A stretch of 29,989 nucleotides of DNA, from positions 1-29,989 of the forward strand of contig CAZFCK010000029.1 of NCBI GenBank assembly GCA_964517355.1, read 5' to 3'. The notes below the pieces were generated by a model that saw only the letters and a program-made list of their open reading frames with translations, made no database searches and was not told the origin of the DNA. The number at the start of each line of letters is the position of its first letter. Within the stretch, counting starts at the first letter, position 1. Both the position numbers and the translations under genes were made by a program. Shown one piece after another: positions 1 through 8,674 of this stretch. The stretch is from CAZFCK01 sp964517355 (lineage in GTDB: Bacteria > Desulfobacterota > Desulfovibrionia > Desulfovibrionales > Desulfovibrionaceae).

Positions 1-72
1 CCTCCCCTGGTCGTCGTGCGGGCGCGAAAGCCCGCGACTTTATTCTTTTTTTCTTATAGTCCGAAAGTCGTA
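1..72 (+). repeat. Repeat family A, copy 1 (cut by window start)
   Basis: This is the right part of a family A element. It holds the 3' arm of the first hairpin, the second hairpin (GCGGGC / GCCCGC around a GCGAAA loop, extended by GTC / GAC) and a T-rich tract. After the T-tract it shares a tail with the copy at 18423 that reads CCGAAAGTCGTAT. The second hairpin followed by T residues looks like an intrinsic terminator for a plus-strand gene left of the window. The tail AAAGTCG is also complementary to CGACTTT at the base of hairpin 2, so an alternative fold is possible. Confidence 0.75.
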
Positions 73-194
73 TTGTATAACCTGTGGGCATGTTTGCATT
101 GTTAAGCATGATATTCATGGGGCTCGGGTCACCTCCTGGCGGGGGACGTGGCTGGCATCCAACTTCCCAATTTTAACATTAAAATTCTCTAGCC

Positions 195-1043
195 ATGCCT
201 GAACTGCCCGAGGTGGAGACCATTGCCAGGGGGCTGCGTGCGCCCCTTGAAGGCGCTTGCGTCGAAAGGGTGGAGATACCGGGTCCCCATGCCGTGGGGC
301 AGGATGCTGCGCTCTTCCGCTCCCGTCTGCTCGGCGCATGTTGCTCAGGCGTGCGCCGTCGCGGCAAGCTTCTTTTGTTGGATATGCAGGCTCCGGCGGT
401 TGCCGGCGCGCTGACCCTGGCCGTGCATCTGCGCATGACCGGCCGAATGTTCATGCCCGCCGCGCTTGATGCCGCCGCAAGCCTGGCGGATTCGCCGCAC
501 ACCCATGTACGCATCTTTTTTCAGGAACGACCCTTTCCTTTACTGTTTCACGATGTGAGGAAGTTCGGCCGGCTTATGGCCTTCACTCCGGCGGAACTCG
601 CAGCCTGGGATTTTTACGCCTCCCTGGGGCCCGAGCCGCTCGACGTGCCCGAAGCGGCGTTTCTGGCGTTGTTCCGCTCCCGGAAGGGGCGTATCAAGGC
701 TTTGCTGTTGGATCAGCGCGTCATAGCGGGCATCGGCAACATCTATGCGGACGAGACGCTGTTTCGCGCCCGCATCCGCCCGGATACACCGGCGCATACC
801 TTGCGGCCCGCCGATCTTTCACGCCTGTACGAGGAATTGCGGACCGTGCTCAGCGAGGCCATAGCCGCATGCGGCAGCACATTGCGCGATTACCGAAACG
901 CGCAGGGCGACGCGGGCGCTTTTCAGAACAGATTCCAGGTCTACGGCAAGGCCGGGACGCCGTGCCCCTGCTGCGGCACTCCGTTGAGCAAAAGCACGGT
1001 TGCGGGGCGCACCAGCGTTTATTGCACCCAGTGCCAGAAGTGA
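195..1043 (+). CDS. mutM: Formamidopyrimidine-DNA glycosylase (Fpg)
   Basis: Bifunctional base-excision repair enzyme that removes oxidised purines such as 8-oxoguanine and nicks the DNA by beta/delta elimination. The N-terminus reads MPELPEVET, giving the catalytic Pro2 and Glu3 of the family, and Lys58 fits the conserved catalytic-domain lysine. A helix-two-turn-helix segment (VIAGIGNIYADE) lies in the middle. The C-terminal zinc finger is complete, with C257-x2-C260-x16-C277-x2-C280 and the Arg272 loop. At 282 residues it is about full family length. The start is fixed because Pro2 must follow the initiator Met. It is monocistronic, converges on waaA, and the 85 bp between them show no clear terminator. 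Confidence 0.97.
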   Translation: MPELPEVETIARGLRAPLEGACVERVEIPGPHAVGQDAALFRSRLLGACCSGVRRRGKLLLLDMQAPAVAGALTLAVHLRMTGRMFMPAALDAAASLADSPHTHVRIFFQERPFPLLFHDVRKFGRLMAFTPAELAAWDFYASLGPEPLDVPEAAFLALFRSRKGRIKALLLDQRVIAGIGNIYADETLFRARIRPDTPAHTLRPADLSRLYEELRTVLSEAIAACGSTLRDYRNAQGDAGAFQNRFQVYGKAGTPCPCCGTPLSKSTVAGRTSVYCTQCQK

Positions 1044-1128
1044 CGCATGGTCTGGAGCGGATTTTCCCCGGGATTCGATTCGCCCCGTTTTGCAAATGTC
1101 TTCTCATGACACCGCGCCCGGCAGCCGC

Positions 1129-2448
1129 TTACCGCGGCGATGCGGCCAGGAGCTTTTGGATGGCCTCGCAGGCGATGCGGGTGCCGCCTTTGCGCTGCTC
1201 CAGGTAGCTCTGGAAGCGTTCCTTGACGCGCAGTTGCTGTTGGGGGCGCTGGAGGTAGGCTACGAGCTCCCGTCCAAGTTCCTCGCCGTTTTTCACGATG
1301 CGTACAAGGTCTTGCTCCACGATCTCCTTGCCCACCCAGGAAAAATTCTTCCAATGGGGGCCGATGCAGGGCACGACGCCTTCAGCCAGGGGTTCAAGGA
1401 AATTCTGTCCCCCGAGTGGCGCGAGGCTGCCGCCGACGAACGCGGCGCGCGCCATGCCGTAGGCCGCCTGAAGTTCGCCGAATTTGTCCCAAAGCACCAG
1501 AGCGCCGGGAGATACCGGTTCATGAATGGTGGAGCGCAGTATCCAGGGAATGTCGGCCGCGTCCAGATGGCGCGCCCAGTCTTTGACATGATGCAGATGG
1601 CGCGGAAACAACGCGATGCAGGTTTTCGGGCGCTGCTCGCGCAGGACAGTAATGGCCTTGGTCACCTCTTTTTGTTCGTCCCGACGGATCGAGCCGAAAA
1701 CGCAAAGGGATGTGCCGGGCTTGAAGACCGTGGCCAGGGGGCTGTCCACGAACGGGGGCGCGGCGCCGGGCGTGAACCTGTCGAATTTGATGTTGGGCAT
1801 GATGCGGATGCCCCCGCGCACGTTGTTGTTGCCGAACAGTGCGTCGTACCGGCGTTGATGCTCCTCTGAGACGGCGAGGATGGCGGACGGCGCGGCGCTG
1901 CGGAACAAGCGCCTGAACGGAAGATAGCGCGCCATGCTGCGTGTGCTGAGGCGTCCGTTGATTACGGCGAGCGGTACGCCATCATGGGCGCAGGTGGCCA
2001 GAAGGCCGGGCCACAGTTCTGTTTCCAGCAGCACCACCAGGCGGGGGCGCGCCTGCAGCAGGGCCTTGTGCATGAGCGAGGGCGCGTCGAAGGGAAAATA
2101 CGTGGGTGCGAAAGACAGCTTGGGCGCGTTGCGCAGGCACCATTCCTCTATGCGCCGCAACACTTCCAGCCCCTGGTCGGTGCAGGTGGTGGCCAGGATC
2201 GTTTTGATGCCGCCTTTGCGGCTGCATTCCTTGACGATCTCCCAGGCCAGATAGGCTTCGCCTCCCGACGCCGCATGCAGCCAGATGTCGTGGTGTGAGA
2301 CTTCAGTGCCCCAATAAGGGGGCACTTTCCGCATCTTGAAGCCGGGGCGCAAGCGTTTGGAAAAGCGCATGAACGGCATGGCGAGATAGTAAGCGGCGTC
2401 ATACAGGCTCATTACTGTTTGTTGGAGCGGGGAAAGAGGACTGGTCAT
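1129..2448 (-). CDS. waaA: 3-deoxy-D-manno-octulosonic acid (Kdo) transferase, GT30 family
   Basis: Transfers Kdo from CMP-Kdo to lipid IVA at the inner membrane, the first step of LPS core assembly, so the organism makes lipopolysaccharide. Family landmarks are present: an N-terminal hydrophobic anchor segment, HAASGGE (the HAxSxGE motif carrying the acceptor-site Glu), LLETELWPGLL, FPRHLHH in the C-terminal Rossmann lobe, and GGSLAPLGGQNFLEP near the CMP-Kdo site. Length (439 aa) is normal. The gene is last in a minus-strand run, starting 6 bp after the ddl stop codon, so the two are probably co-transcribed. Whether it adds one or more Kdo residues cannot be told from sequence. Confidence 0.95.
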   Translation of the reverse strand: MTSPLSPLQQTVMSLYDAAYYLAMPFMRFSKRLRPGFKMRKVPPYWGTEVSHHDIWLHAASGGEAYLAWEIVKECSRKGGIKTILATTCTDQGLEVLRRIEEWCLRNAPKLSFAPTYFPFDAPSLMHKALLQARPRLVVLLETELWPGLLATCAHDGVPLAVINGRLSTRSMARYLPFRRLFRSAAPSAILAVSEEHQRRYDALFGNNNVRGGIRIMPNIKFDRFTPGAAPPFVDSPLATVFKPGTSLCVFGSIRRDEQKEVTKAITVLREQRPKTCIALFPRHLHHVKDWARHLDAADIPWILRSTIHEPVSPGALVLWDKFGELQAAYGMARAAFVGGSLAPLGGQNFLEPLAEGVVPCIGPHWKNFSWVGKEIVEQDLVRIVKNGEELGRELVAYLQRPQQQLRVKERFQSYLEQRKGGTRIACEAIQKLLAASPR

Positions 2449-2454
2449 GCGTTG

Positions 2455-3390
2455 TTATGTGGGGTTTGAGCCCTTTTGTGGGGGCGTTGCGGTTGCGAGG
2501 CCCAATTCCATGAGCCGGGCTATGAGTTGGTCGAAGTCCATGCCCACTGCGGCGGCCGCCTTGGGTAACAGGCTGGTGGGGGTCATGCCGGGAATGGTGT
2601 TGACCTCGAGCAGGTAGAGCGCGTCGTCATGCAGCATGAAGTCGGCGCGGCTGTAGCCCCGGAGACCAAGCGCGGCGTGAGCCGCAAGGGACATCTCCAT
2701 AAGCTCCCGGCATAGTTCGGGAGCCACGGGCGCGGGGCATATTTCCTCGGCGCCGTCCTGGGCGTATTTGCTCTCGTAATCGAAATAGGGCGCGGCGTTG
2801 CGTGGGCGGATGAGAATAGGAGGCAGCGCCTCGCCGCCCACTACGGCGCAGGTGAGTTCGACCCCGGGCAGGGCCTGTTCCAGAAGCACTTCGCGGCCTT
2901 TGGAGAAAAGGTTTTCCATGGCGGTTCGCAGCTCGTCGAGAGTGGCGACCATGGCCATGTCCAGGCTTGAGCCCCCGGCGTTGTCCTTGATGAAGATGGG
3001 AAAAGAAAGGGTGGGGCGCCAATCGGGCCCGGGCCGCCTGGGGAGGTATTCCCAGTCCGCGGTCAGCAGGCCGTGGCGTCTGAAGATTTGCTTGGCCGCG
3101 GCCTTATGCAGGGCGAGAAACGATCCTCCCGGGCCGGCGCCTTGATAGGGCACATTCGCGGCATCCAGCATCGCCTGTACGAGGCCGTCTTCTCCGGGAC
3201 TGCCGTGCATTAAAATGAAAGCGAAATCGCACTGCTGCGCGACTGCCGTTATATTCAGGAAGTCCGTTTGCGGATCAAGACGCTCTACGGTGTGCCCCAA
3301 ACGCAAAAGCGCCGCTTCAACGCTTTTTGCGCCGGAAAGGGCCACGTCCCGTTCACTCGACCAACCGCCCGCTATCAAAAGAACACGCAT
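2455..3390 (-). CDS. ddl: D-alanine--D-alanine ligase
   Basis: ATP-grasp ligase that makes the D-Ala-D-Ala dipeptide for peptidoglycan. Visible motifs are the N-terminal GGWSSERDVALSGA substrate segment, MHGSPGEDG, a central ATP-grasp domain, and EVNTIPGMTPTSLLP with the metal-binding Glu/Asn and the D-Ala site. The ATG at 3390 is chosen over an in-frame TTG at 3399: it has GGGA 10 bases upstream and gives the usual MRVLLIAGG N-terminus. The gene start overlaps the 3' end of the upstream HD-domain gene by 38 bases, which suggests translational coupling. waaA follows after 6 bp. Confidence 0.96.
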   Translation of the reverse strand: MRVLLIAGGWSSERDVALSGAKSVEAALLRLGHTVERLDPQTDFLNITAVAQQCDFAFILMHGSPGEDGLVQAMLDAANVPYQGAGPGGSFLALHKAAAKQIFRRHGLLTADWEYLPRRPGPDWRPTLSFPIFIKDNAGGSSLDMAMVATLDELRTAMENLFSKGREVLLEQALPGVELTCAVVGGEALPPILIRPRNAAPYFDYESKYAQDGAEEICPAPVAPELCRELMEMSLAAHAALGLRGYSRADFMLHDDALYLLEVNTIPGMTPTSLLPKAAAAVGMDFDQLIARLMELGLATATPPQKGSNPT

Positions 3391-4027
3391 TAAGATCAAT
3401 TCCCAGCCGTTCGTTAAAGATGCGTTCCAGGGCCTCTGCCTGTTGTTTGGAAAGTTCGATGCGCCCCCTGATGAAATCGTTGGTCGCGTACCGTTGCATC
3501 AGATCGGTGAAACGTTGGTCAACACCAACGAGTATATCGTGCTGCACGCGCTTGTCGGCATAGATGACGCACAGGGGCAGAAAAAAACGTTCCACGTCGA
3601 GTTCCCAGGGCCAATACACGTGATGCACAACCCCTTGGGCAATGAGGGCGTTGCCCGTGGCTTCAAGGGTCCAGACGCCTCCAAGTTGGGCGTGGTTGCC
3701 TCCGTACATAATGGTGTAGTGTTTTGCAATATCATGGAGCAGGGCCGAGGCGCGCACCGATTGCACGCAGTCGCAGAGACCGATCTCTCTGGCGCGCAGA
3801 GCCATGGCCGTTGAGATGATCGCCACGAGCATACTGTGGGCGCGGATGTGCGGCGGCATGGCGAAACGGTCCCACAGCTGTTCGCATTTCGCGTCGGAAG
3901 GAGGCGGTTTGGGCGTTGCAGCCGGTTGGGGCATGATCGCAGGCGCATCGCAAAACAAAGGCTTGGCCGAGGCCGAAGCTGGCGTATCGCCTATTGTCGC
4001 GTCCGGTTTTCTTACAGCCTGTTTCAT
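3353..4027 (-). CDS. HD-domain protein, putative phosphohydrolase
   Basis: A 224-residue cytoplasmic protein. The first ~45 residues are rich in Ala and Pro and look unstructured, so translation may start at a later Met. An HD domain follows, with its metal ligands visible as HSMLVA, LLHDIAKH (the HD pair), NHAQLGG and VVHH. Similar stand-alone HD proteins cleave nucleotides or other phosphate esters; the substrate here is unknown. Its 3' end overlaps ddl by 38 bases, so it is probably co-transcribed with ddl and waaA. The 252 bp upstream separate it from thiD. Confidence 0.85.
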   Translation of the reverse strand: MKQAVRKPDATIGDTPASASAKPLFCDAPAIMPQPAATPKPPPSDAKCEQLWDRFAMPPHIRAHSMLVAIISTAMALRAREIGLCDCVQSVRASALLHDIAKHYTIMYGGNHAQLGGVWTLEATGNALIAQGVVHHVYWPWELDVERFFLPLCVIYADKRVQHDILVGVDQRFTDLMQRYATNDFIRGRIELSKQQAEALERIFNERLGIDLNACSFDSGRLVE

Positions 4028-4279
4028 ACGGTCCGGGGGGTTTCAACTTTTCTCATCTTGTTCCATGCGGGTAAATAAGCACTGGAGCCGCCGTCCGCAA
4101 GGCGCATATGGCCCCCTCCCCGCGTTGCCGCTGGCATTGGGATTTCCGCATGCGCGGAACGTATTGTGGCGGCAAGTCCTAGAATGTCCCAAACCAAGGC
4201 GTAACGCAAGTCCTGAGAGTTTCGACCGTAATCCGGAAACACGCTGGAAGGGAGGCGCAACGAGGCGGATGCCGCGGGC
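4028..4279. other. Intergenic region between thiD and the HD-domain gene
   Basis: A 252-bp gap in the minus-strand run. It holds a small hairpin, TTCCGC-ATGC-GCGGAA at about 4143-4158, without an adjacent T-tract on either strand. No convincing promoter, riboswitch or short gene was seen. The reading frames here are shadows without family resemblance. Confidence 0.4.
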
Positions 4280-5083
4280 TTACCGGCAACGGCAGACCGC
4301 CATGTGGTCCGGCGGGCCGAATCCTTTTCCGGGGGCGAAACCGGCGGCCAGACAGGCATGCAGATAGTCGCGGGCGCGTAATACCGCGTCGCGCAGGGGC
4401 AACCCCTGCCCAAGGCCGGTGGCTATGGCGGCGGAAAGCGTGCAGCCTGTGCCGTGGGTGTGCGGCGTGTCGATCAGGGGCAGGGAAAAGGGCTCCGGAT
4501 CGGCGCCGGGAAGACACAGCCAGTCCGTGGCCTGTTCTCGCCCCTGGAGATGGCCTCCTTTGACAAGCACGGCTTTCGGGCCCTTCGCAAGGAGAATGGC
4601 CGCCGCAGCGGGAATGTCTTCAGGCCCCCGGATGCTCATGCCCGCAAGCAGCTCGGCTTCAGGGATGTTCGGCGTGAGCAGGTCGGCAAGGGGCAGTATC
4701 TCGCGCTCAAGGGCGGTTACAGCCGTTGTTTCCAGAAGTCGGTGGCCGCTTTGGCTGACGGAAACCGGATCGACCACCAGCGTGAAATTTTTGGCGCGCA
4801 ATTGTCCGGCCAGGGCGCTGATGATGGGGGCGGAAAAGAGCATTCCCGTCTTCGCGGCGTGGATGGGAAAGCCTTCGGCTATGGCCAGATATTGTTGTTC
4901 CGCGAAAGCGGCGGGAGGCGCGTGGATTCCGGTGACGCCCAAGCCGTTTTGCGCGGTGAGGGCCGTGATGACGCTCATGCCGTACCCGCCGAGGGCGGCG
5001 ATGGTTTTCAAATCGGCCTGGATGCCGGCGCCGCCGCCGGAATCGGAACCGGCCATGGTCAGTATGTTGGCGCGCTTCGTCAC
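4280..5083 (-). CDS. thiD: Hydroxymethylpyrimidine / phosphomethylpyrimidine kinase
   Basis: Ribokinase-fold kinase that phosphorylates HMP to HMP-P and then HMP-PP, the pyrimidine half of thiamine. It carries the N-terminal TMAGSDSGGGAGIQADLKT signature, the SVITALTAQN segment, a central VVDPVSVSQSGHRLL (VMDPVM-like), VKGGH, and DTPHTHGTGCTLSAAIA with the anion hole and catalytic-base region. Length (267 aa) matches the family. It starts with GTG directly after the TAG of the upstream membrane-protein gene, with GAGG as ribosome site, so the two are coupled. The other thiamine genes (thi4, thiE) lie about 5 kb upstream on the same strand. No TPP riboswitch was found. Confidence 0.96.
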   Translation of the reverse strand: MTKRANILTMAGSDSGGGAGIQADLKTIAALGGYGMSVITALTAQNGLGVTGIHAPPAAFAEQQYLAIAEGFPIHAAKTGMLFSAPIISALAGQLRAKNFTLVVDPVSVSQSGHRLLETTAVTALEREILPLADLLTPNIPEAELLAGMSIRGPEDIPAAAAILLAKGPKAVLVKGGHLQGREQATDWLCLPGADPEPFSLPLIDTPHTHGTGCTLSAAIATGLGQGLPLRDAVLRARDYLHACLAAGFAPGKGFGPPDHMAVCRCR

Positions 5084-6052
5084 CTAAAGTTCCTCTTCGC
5101 TTTGCTTTTTAATGCCTTTCATGCTCATGCCCGATTCAGCCAGAACATAGAGCGCGGCCAGGGTCGGGGGGATGAAGGTGGCCACCCGGAAAAGCAGGGC
5201 CACGGCCAGGGCGTGGGGTTTGTCGACGCCGAACCACCCCAGCGAGAGTACGAAAGCCGCCTCCACCACGCCCAGGGCGCCGGGAGACGAGGGCGTGGCG
5301 AAGCCCAGGGTTGCCACCACGAAAACGGTCAGGGCCTGGGCGTAGGTGATGTCGAGCTGCGCCACCCAGAAGACCACGAGAAAATTGACGCTGACGTTGC
5401 CCAGCCAGAAGAGCGCGGAATAGCCGCTCAACCCGAAATAAAATCCCGGGGTGCGTTTCACTTGCAGTTGCGCGAACACGTCGGCGCAGAGCACCTTGAG
5501 TTTCTGCCCCGGCACGAGCTTGAGAAAGAAATCTCTGGAACGGGGCACGTAGCGGATGAGAAAGACACAGCCCCAGAGTCCTCCCACCACAATGGCCAGG
5601 GGCACCAGGGCCACGCTGCTGCCCATGGAGGCCGCGGTAAACAGTCCCATGGCCAGAAGGCAGTTGAGGTCCGCGAAACGCTCCCAGAAGATGAGACCGA
5701 GACCGCGCCCCAGAGGGATGCAGGTTTTGCGCCGCAGATAAAAGGCCTTGGCGACCTCGCCGATTTTGGCGGGAAACATGTTGTTGATGCCCAGGCAAAA
5801 CACGCTGGCCTTGAGCGATGTCATGAATCCGGCTTCATTATTGGTGAGGAAGTTGAAACGCACCGCGAGCGGCAGGTAGGGAACAAAGCTGTAGGCAAGC
5901 GTGATGAGCAGCGCCCATAAGCCGAAGGTGCGCAGGGCCACGGTGAACTGTCCCCAATCCATGCCCCAGATGACATAGAGCATGCAAAAACCCACCAAAC
6001 CGAAACGGATGAAAAAGGACAGCAGTTTTTTTGTAAACTTTTTTAAGGGCAT
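5084..6052 (-). CDS. Lysylphosphatidylglycerol synthase-type (UPF0104) membrane protein
   Basis: A 322-residue polytopic inner-membrane protein with about eight hydrophobic segments. It resembles the flippase-like membrane region of MprF/AglD proteins. Family features include PYLPLAVRF, the NNMFPAKIGEVAKAFYLRR loop, and ATPSSPGALGVVEAAF near the C-terminus. The soluble aminoacyl-transferase domain of full MprF is absent, so it is unlikely to make lysyl-PG; a role in moving or binding an isoprenoid- or lipid-linked substrate is an inference. It lies between proB (25 bp) and thiD (0 bp). The N-terminus is basic (KKFTKK), as expected for a cytoplasmic end. Confidence 0.85.
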   Translation of the reverse strand: MPLKKFTKKLLSFFIRFGLVGFCMLYVIWGMDWGQFTVALRTFGLWALLITLAYSFVPYLPLAVRFNFLTNNEAGFMTSLKASVFCLGINNMFPAKIGEVAKAFYLRRKTCIPLGRGLGLIFWERFADLNCLLAMGLFTAASMGSSVALVPLAIVVGGLWGCVFLIRYVPRSRDFFLKLVPGQKLKVLCADVFAQLQVKRTPGFYFGLSGYSALFWLGNVSVNFLVVFWVAQLDITYAQALTVFVVATLGFATPSSPGALGVVEAAFVLSLGWFGVDKPHALAVALLFRVATFIPPTLAALYVLAESGMSMKGIKKQSEEEL

Positions 6053-6077
6053 GCTGTTTCACGTGTTGAATATGTCG

Positions 6078-7256
6078 TTAAAGGGCGGCGTCGAGCAGCA
6101 TGTTGTCACGGTGTACGGCTTCGTTAAAGGAGTAATGGAGTATCGAATCTATTTCATGACTTTTTTTGCCCACGATGCGCCGCAGGTCGCCAGCTTTGTA
6201 GTTGCAGAGCCCCACGCCGAGGGTCCTGTCGCTGGCGTCGATGATGCGCACCAGGGCGCCGCGGTCGAAATTGCCTTCGACCCTGGTGACGCCGATGGGC
6301 AAAAGGCTTTTGTGCCCCTCAAAGAGGGCGCGTACGGCGCCGTCGTCCACGTAAAGGGAGCCGGTTGATTCTCTATTGTAGGCGAGCCGGAATTTGCGCC
6401 GGGAAACATGTTTACCCGTTGCGCGCACCCAGGTTCCCAAGGGTTCGCCGGCAAAGGCGCGTTCCAGGGCGTTGGGGACCCGCCCCCCCAGGATCAGCGT
6501 GGGCACGCCCCGTTGCGCGGCTCGCCGGGCCGCCAGCAGCTTGGAGAACATGCCGCCGGAGCCCACGGTTGTTTTTCCGCCGCACATGGAGCCGAGATCC
6601 AGCTTTCCGATGTCCTGAATGCAGCAGATGGGCCTGGCCGCGGGATTCTCAAGGGGGTTGGCGTCATAGACCCCGTCCGCGGAGGTCAGGTTGATGAACA
6701 GCTCGGCGCCCACAAGGTTCAGCAGCAGCCCCGCGAGGTTGTCGTTGTCGCCGAACTGGATTTCCTTGACCACGATCGTGTCGTTTTCATTGACGATGGG
6801 CAGGGCGCGCCAGGCGAAGAGGGCGTCGAACGTGTTGCAGGCGTTGAGAAAACGGCGGTTGCTGCGGAAATCGTCCTTGGTGAGCAGGATTTGGGCGGTC
6901 AGGATGCCGTGTTCGCCGAAGGCCTTGTCGTAGACATGCATGAGCCGGCTCTGGCCGATGGCCGACGCGGCCTGACGGTCGGGTATGCCGCGCAGTTCGT
7001 GCGCATGATCTTTGCCCAGGGAGCGGATGACCCCCCTGCCGGTGGCGACCGCGCCGGAAGAGACAAGCACGACCTCGAGGCCTTTGCCGTGCAATTGCGA
7101 TATTTGCCGCGCGAGATCTTCTATCACGGCCAGGTCCACGCCGTTTCCTCTGGTCAGCACGGCGCTGCCCACCTTGATGAGCACCCGTTTGACGCGGGAA
7201 AGGACTTCCTGGCGTTCCTGCTGTTCGCTTTGGGAATGGAAATCTAGAAATGTCAT
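6078..7256 (-). CDS. proB: Glutamate 5-kinase with C-terminal PUA domain
   Basis: Catalyses the first step of proline synthesis, phosphorylating glutamate to gamma-glutamyl phosphate. The amino-acid kinase domain occupies roughly residues 22-270, with VKRVLIKVGSAVLT, EVVLVSSGAVATG, PIVNENDTI, FGDNDNLAGLL and KTTVGSGGMFSKLLAA (the usual GTGGM reads GSGGM here). A PUA domain follows from about residue 295 (VDDGAVRALFEGHKSLLPIGV). The total of 392 aa is typical of the PUA-containing type. It starts 4 bp after the obgE stop codon, a neighbour pair common in Desulfovibrio relatives, so the two are probably one operon. No proA is present in the window. Confidence 0.96.
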   Translation of the reverse strand: MTFLDFHSQSEQQERQEVLSRVKRVLIKVGSAVLTRGNGVDLAVIEDLARQISQLHGKGLEVVLVSSGAVATGRGVIRSLGKDHAHELRGIPDRQAASAIGQSRLMHVYDKAFGEHGILTAQILLTKDDFRSNRRFLNACNTFDALFAWRALPIVNENDTIVVKEIQFGDNDNLAGLLLNLVGAELFINLTSADGVYDANPLENPAARPICCIQDIGKLDLGSMCGGKTTVGSGGMFSKLLAARRAAQRGVPTLILGGRVPNALERAFAGEPLGTWVRATGKHVSRRKFRLAYNRESTGSLYVDDGAVRALFEGHKSLLPIGVTRVEGNFDRGALVRIIDASDRTLGVGLCNYKAGDLRRIVGKKSHEIDSILHYSFNEAVHRDNMLLDAAL

Positions 7257-7260
7257 GGTG

Positions 7261-8475
7261 TTACTCGTCTTTGGCGTCGTTTTTACGGCGCCACAGTTCC
7301 TTGACCAAGGCCTCCAGCCCTAGCTTTTCAAGGGCGGAAATCAGAAAAACGTCCACCTTCTCCCGACGCGCGCGTGTGCGGAGCGTTTCGATCTGTTCCG
7401 CGGTGAGCAGATCGATTTTGTTGAGCACACGGATTTGAGGCTTCAGCATGAGCTGCGGGTTGAACGCCGCGAGTTCCTGTTCCACAACCTCGAATCCCAG
7501 CCATGGCGCTTCGAGATCAATTTCTTCCACGCTGAGTAGATGCACGAGAAATCGGGTGCGTTCCACATGCTTGAGAAAGCGGTGCCCGAGCCCCTGGCCG
7601 AGGTGGGCCCCTTCGATGAGGCCGGGTATGTCGGCAAGGATCAGGCGTTCGCCGAGATCGTTCTGCAGCACGCCGAGGTTCGGGTGCAGGGTGGTGAACG
7701 GGTAGGGCGCTATTTTGGGCCGTGCGGCGGATACGGCCGCGATGAGGGTTGATTTGCCGGCATTGGGCATGCCGACAAGTCCGCCGTGGGCGAGGATCTT
7801 GAGCTCGAGACGCAGGGTTTTGCGTTGTCCGGCCTCACCGGGCTGGGCGAAGCGGGGGGTGCGCATGGTTGAGGATTTGAAATGCGTGTTGCCTTTGCCC
7901 CCGCGCCCCCCTCTGGCTATGACAACCTGAGCGTCCTCGGTGTCCAGGTCAGCGAGCAGGCGCATGGAGTCGTCCGGCTGGGGCGAAGCCGCATCCGATT
8001 CCTCCACGGAGTCGTCCTTGCCGGCGGAAAGGGGCTCGAGCTCTCTCGGCGAGGCGCCCTGCCCGTAGTCCTCGTCGGGCGTATCGCTGGTATAGACGAT
8101 AAAGCCCTTGCCCTGCCGCGCGAGGTAGTGCTGCTCAGCGCCGGCGTCGGCGGAGGGTTCCTGGTCTTCGGCGTCCATGATTTCATAAATCAGAGTGCCC
8201 ACGGGCACCTCAATGACGAGATTTTTACCAGCGCGCCCGTATTTTTGGCAGCCTTGGCCCGGTTGTCCGTTTTCAGCCTGGTAATTGCGTTTCACACGCA
8301 GATCGTAAAGGGTCAACAGGCGGGGTTGGGCCTTGATGACGATATCCCCGCCTTTACCTCCGTCGCCCCCGTCAGGTCCGCCTTTGGGAATGAATTTTTC
8401 TCTGCGGAAGGAGACGCAACCATGTCCTCCTTTGCCGGATGCAACGGTGATTTGGGCTTGATCAACAAAACGCAT
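7261..8475 (-). CDS. obgE: GTPase ObgE/CgtA with an acidic insertion in the Obg domain
   Basis: Essential GTPase for late 50S ribosome assembly and stress control. The N-terminal Obg fold shows the expected Gly-rich segments (ASGKGGHGCVSF, KGGPDGGDGGKGG). The G domain has GMPNAGKST (P-loop, residues 235-243), PFTTLHP (switch I), DIPGLIEGAH (G3), NKID (G4) and SAL (G5). There is no C-terminal OCT extension. Residues ~101-173 contain about 69 extra residues, rich in Asp, Glu, Ser and Pro, between VPVGTLI and VIARGG, where B. subtilis Obg has only a short linker. It lies downstream of the rplU-rpmA pair, the usual context, and directly before proB. Confidence 0.96.
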   Translation of the reverse strand: MRFVDQAQITVASGKGGHGCVSFRREKFIPKGGPDGGDGGKGGDIVIKAQPRLLTLYDLRVKRNYQAENGQPGQGCQKYGRAGKNLVIEVPVGTLIYEIMDAEDQEPSADAGAEQHYLARQGKGFIVYTSDTPDEDYGQGASPRELEPLSAGKDDSVEESDAASPQPDDSMRLLADLDTEDAQVVIARGGRGGKGNTHFKSSTMRTPRFAQPGEAGQRKTLRLELKILAHGGLVGMPNAGKSTLIAAVSAARPKIAPYPFTTLHPNLGVLQNDLGERLILADIPGLIEGAHLGQGLGHRFLKHVERTRFLVHLLSVEEIDLEAPWLGFEVVEQELAAFNPQLMLKPQIRVLNKIDLLTAEQIETLRTRARREKVDVFLISALEKLGLEALVKELWRRKNDAKDE

Positions 8476-8626
8476 AAAGTGAAACTCGTAGGTTAAGGTG
8501 TCCCCGGAAGGGCCAAAGATTGATACACGTCAACAGGAAAAAAGGCAAAGGGCGCATTGCCCCTGTGGGAAGATGGCGCTGGGATCAAAGATTGACGGAG
8601 TGAAGGGGCGGGAGTATATCATAAAT
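8476..8626. other. Intergenic region upstream of obgE
   Basis: The gap contains a short inverted repeat, GGGC-GCATT-GCCC at about 8549-8561. Read on the minus strand it is followed after a few bases by a T-rich run (TTTGCCTTTTTTCC), which would make a weak terminator for transcription arriving from the exported-protein gene. No clear obgE promoter was identified. Confidence 0.3.
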
Positions 8627-8655
8627 TTGGAAACCGCAGTGTGCAATGTTATACA
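8627..8655 (+). promoter_or_regulatory. Sigma-70-type promoter for the small ORF at 8675
   Basis: TTGGAA at 8627-8632 and TATACA at 8650-8655 are separated by exactly 17 bases. An alternative -10 is TACAAT at 8652-8657. Transcription would begin about 10-15 bases before the ribosome site of the 61-residue ORF. Confidence 0.5.
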
Positions 8656-8674
8656 ATATCGAGTGGGGTAGGTT

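Noticed and set aside
4454..5920. 488-codon plus-strand ORF opposite thiD and the membrane protein
   Set aside because: Shadow of two clear minus-strand genes; low-complexity His/Gly/Gln/Glu-rich translation typical of antisense frames in GC-rich DNA.
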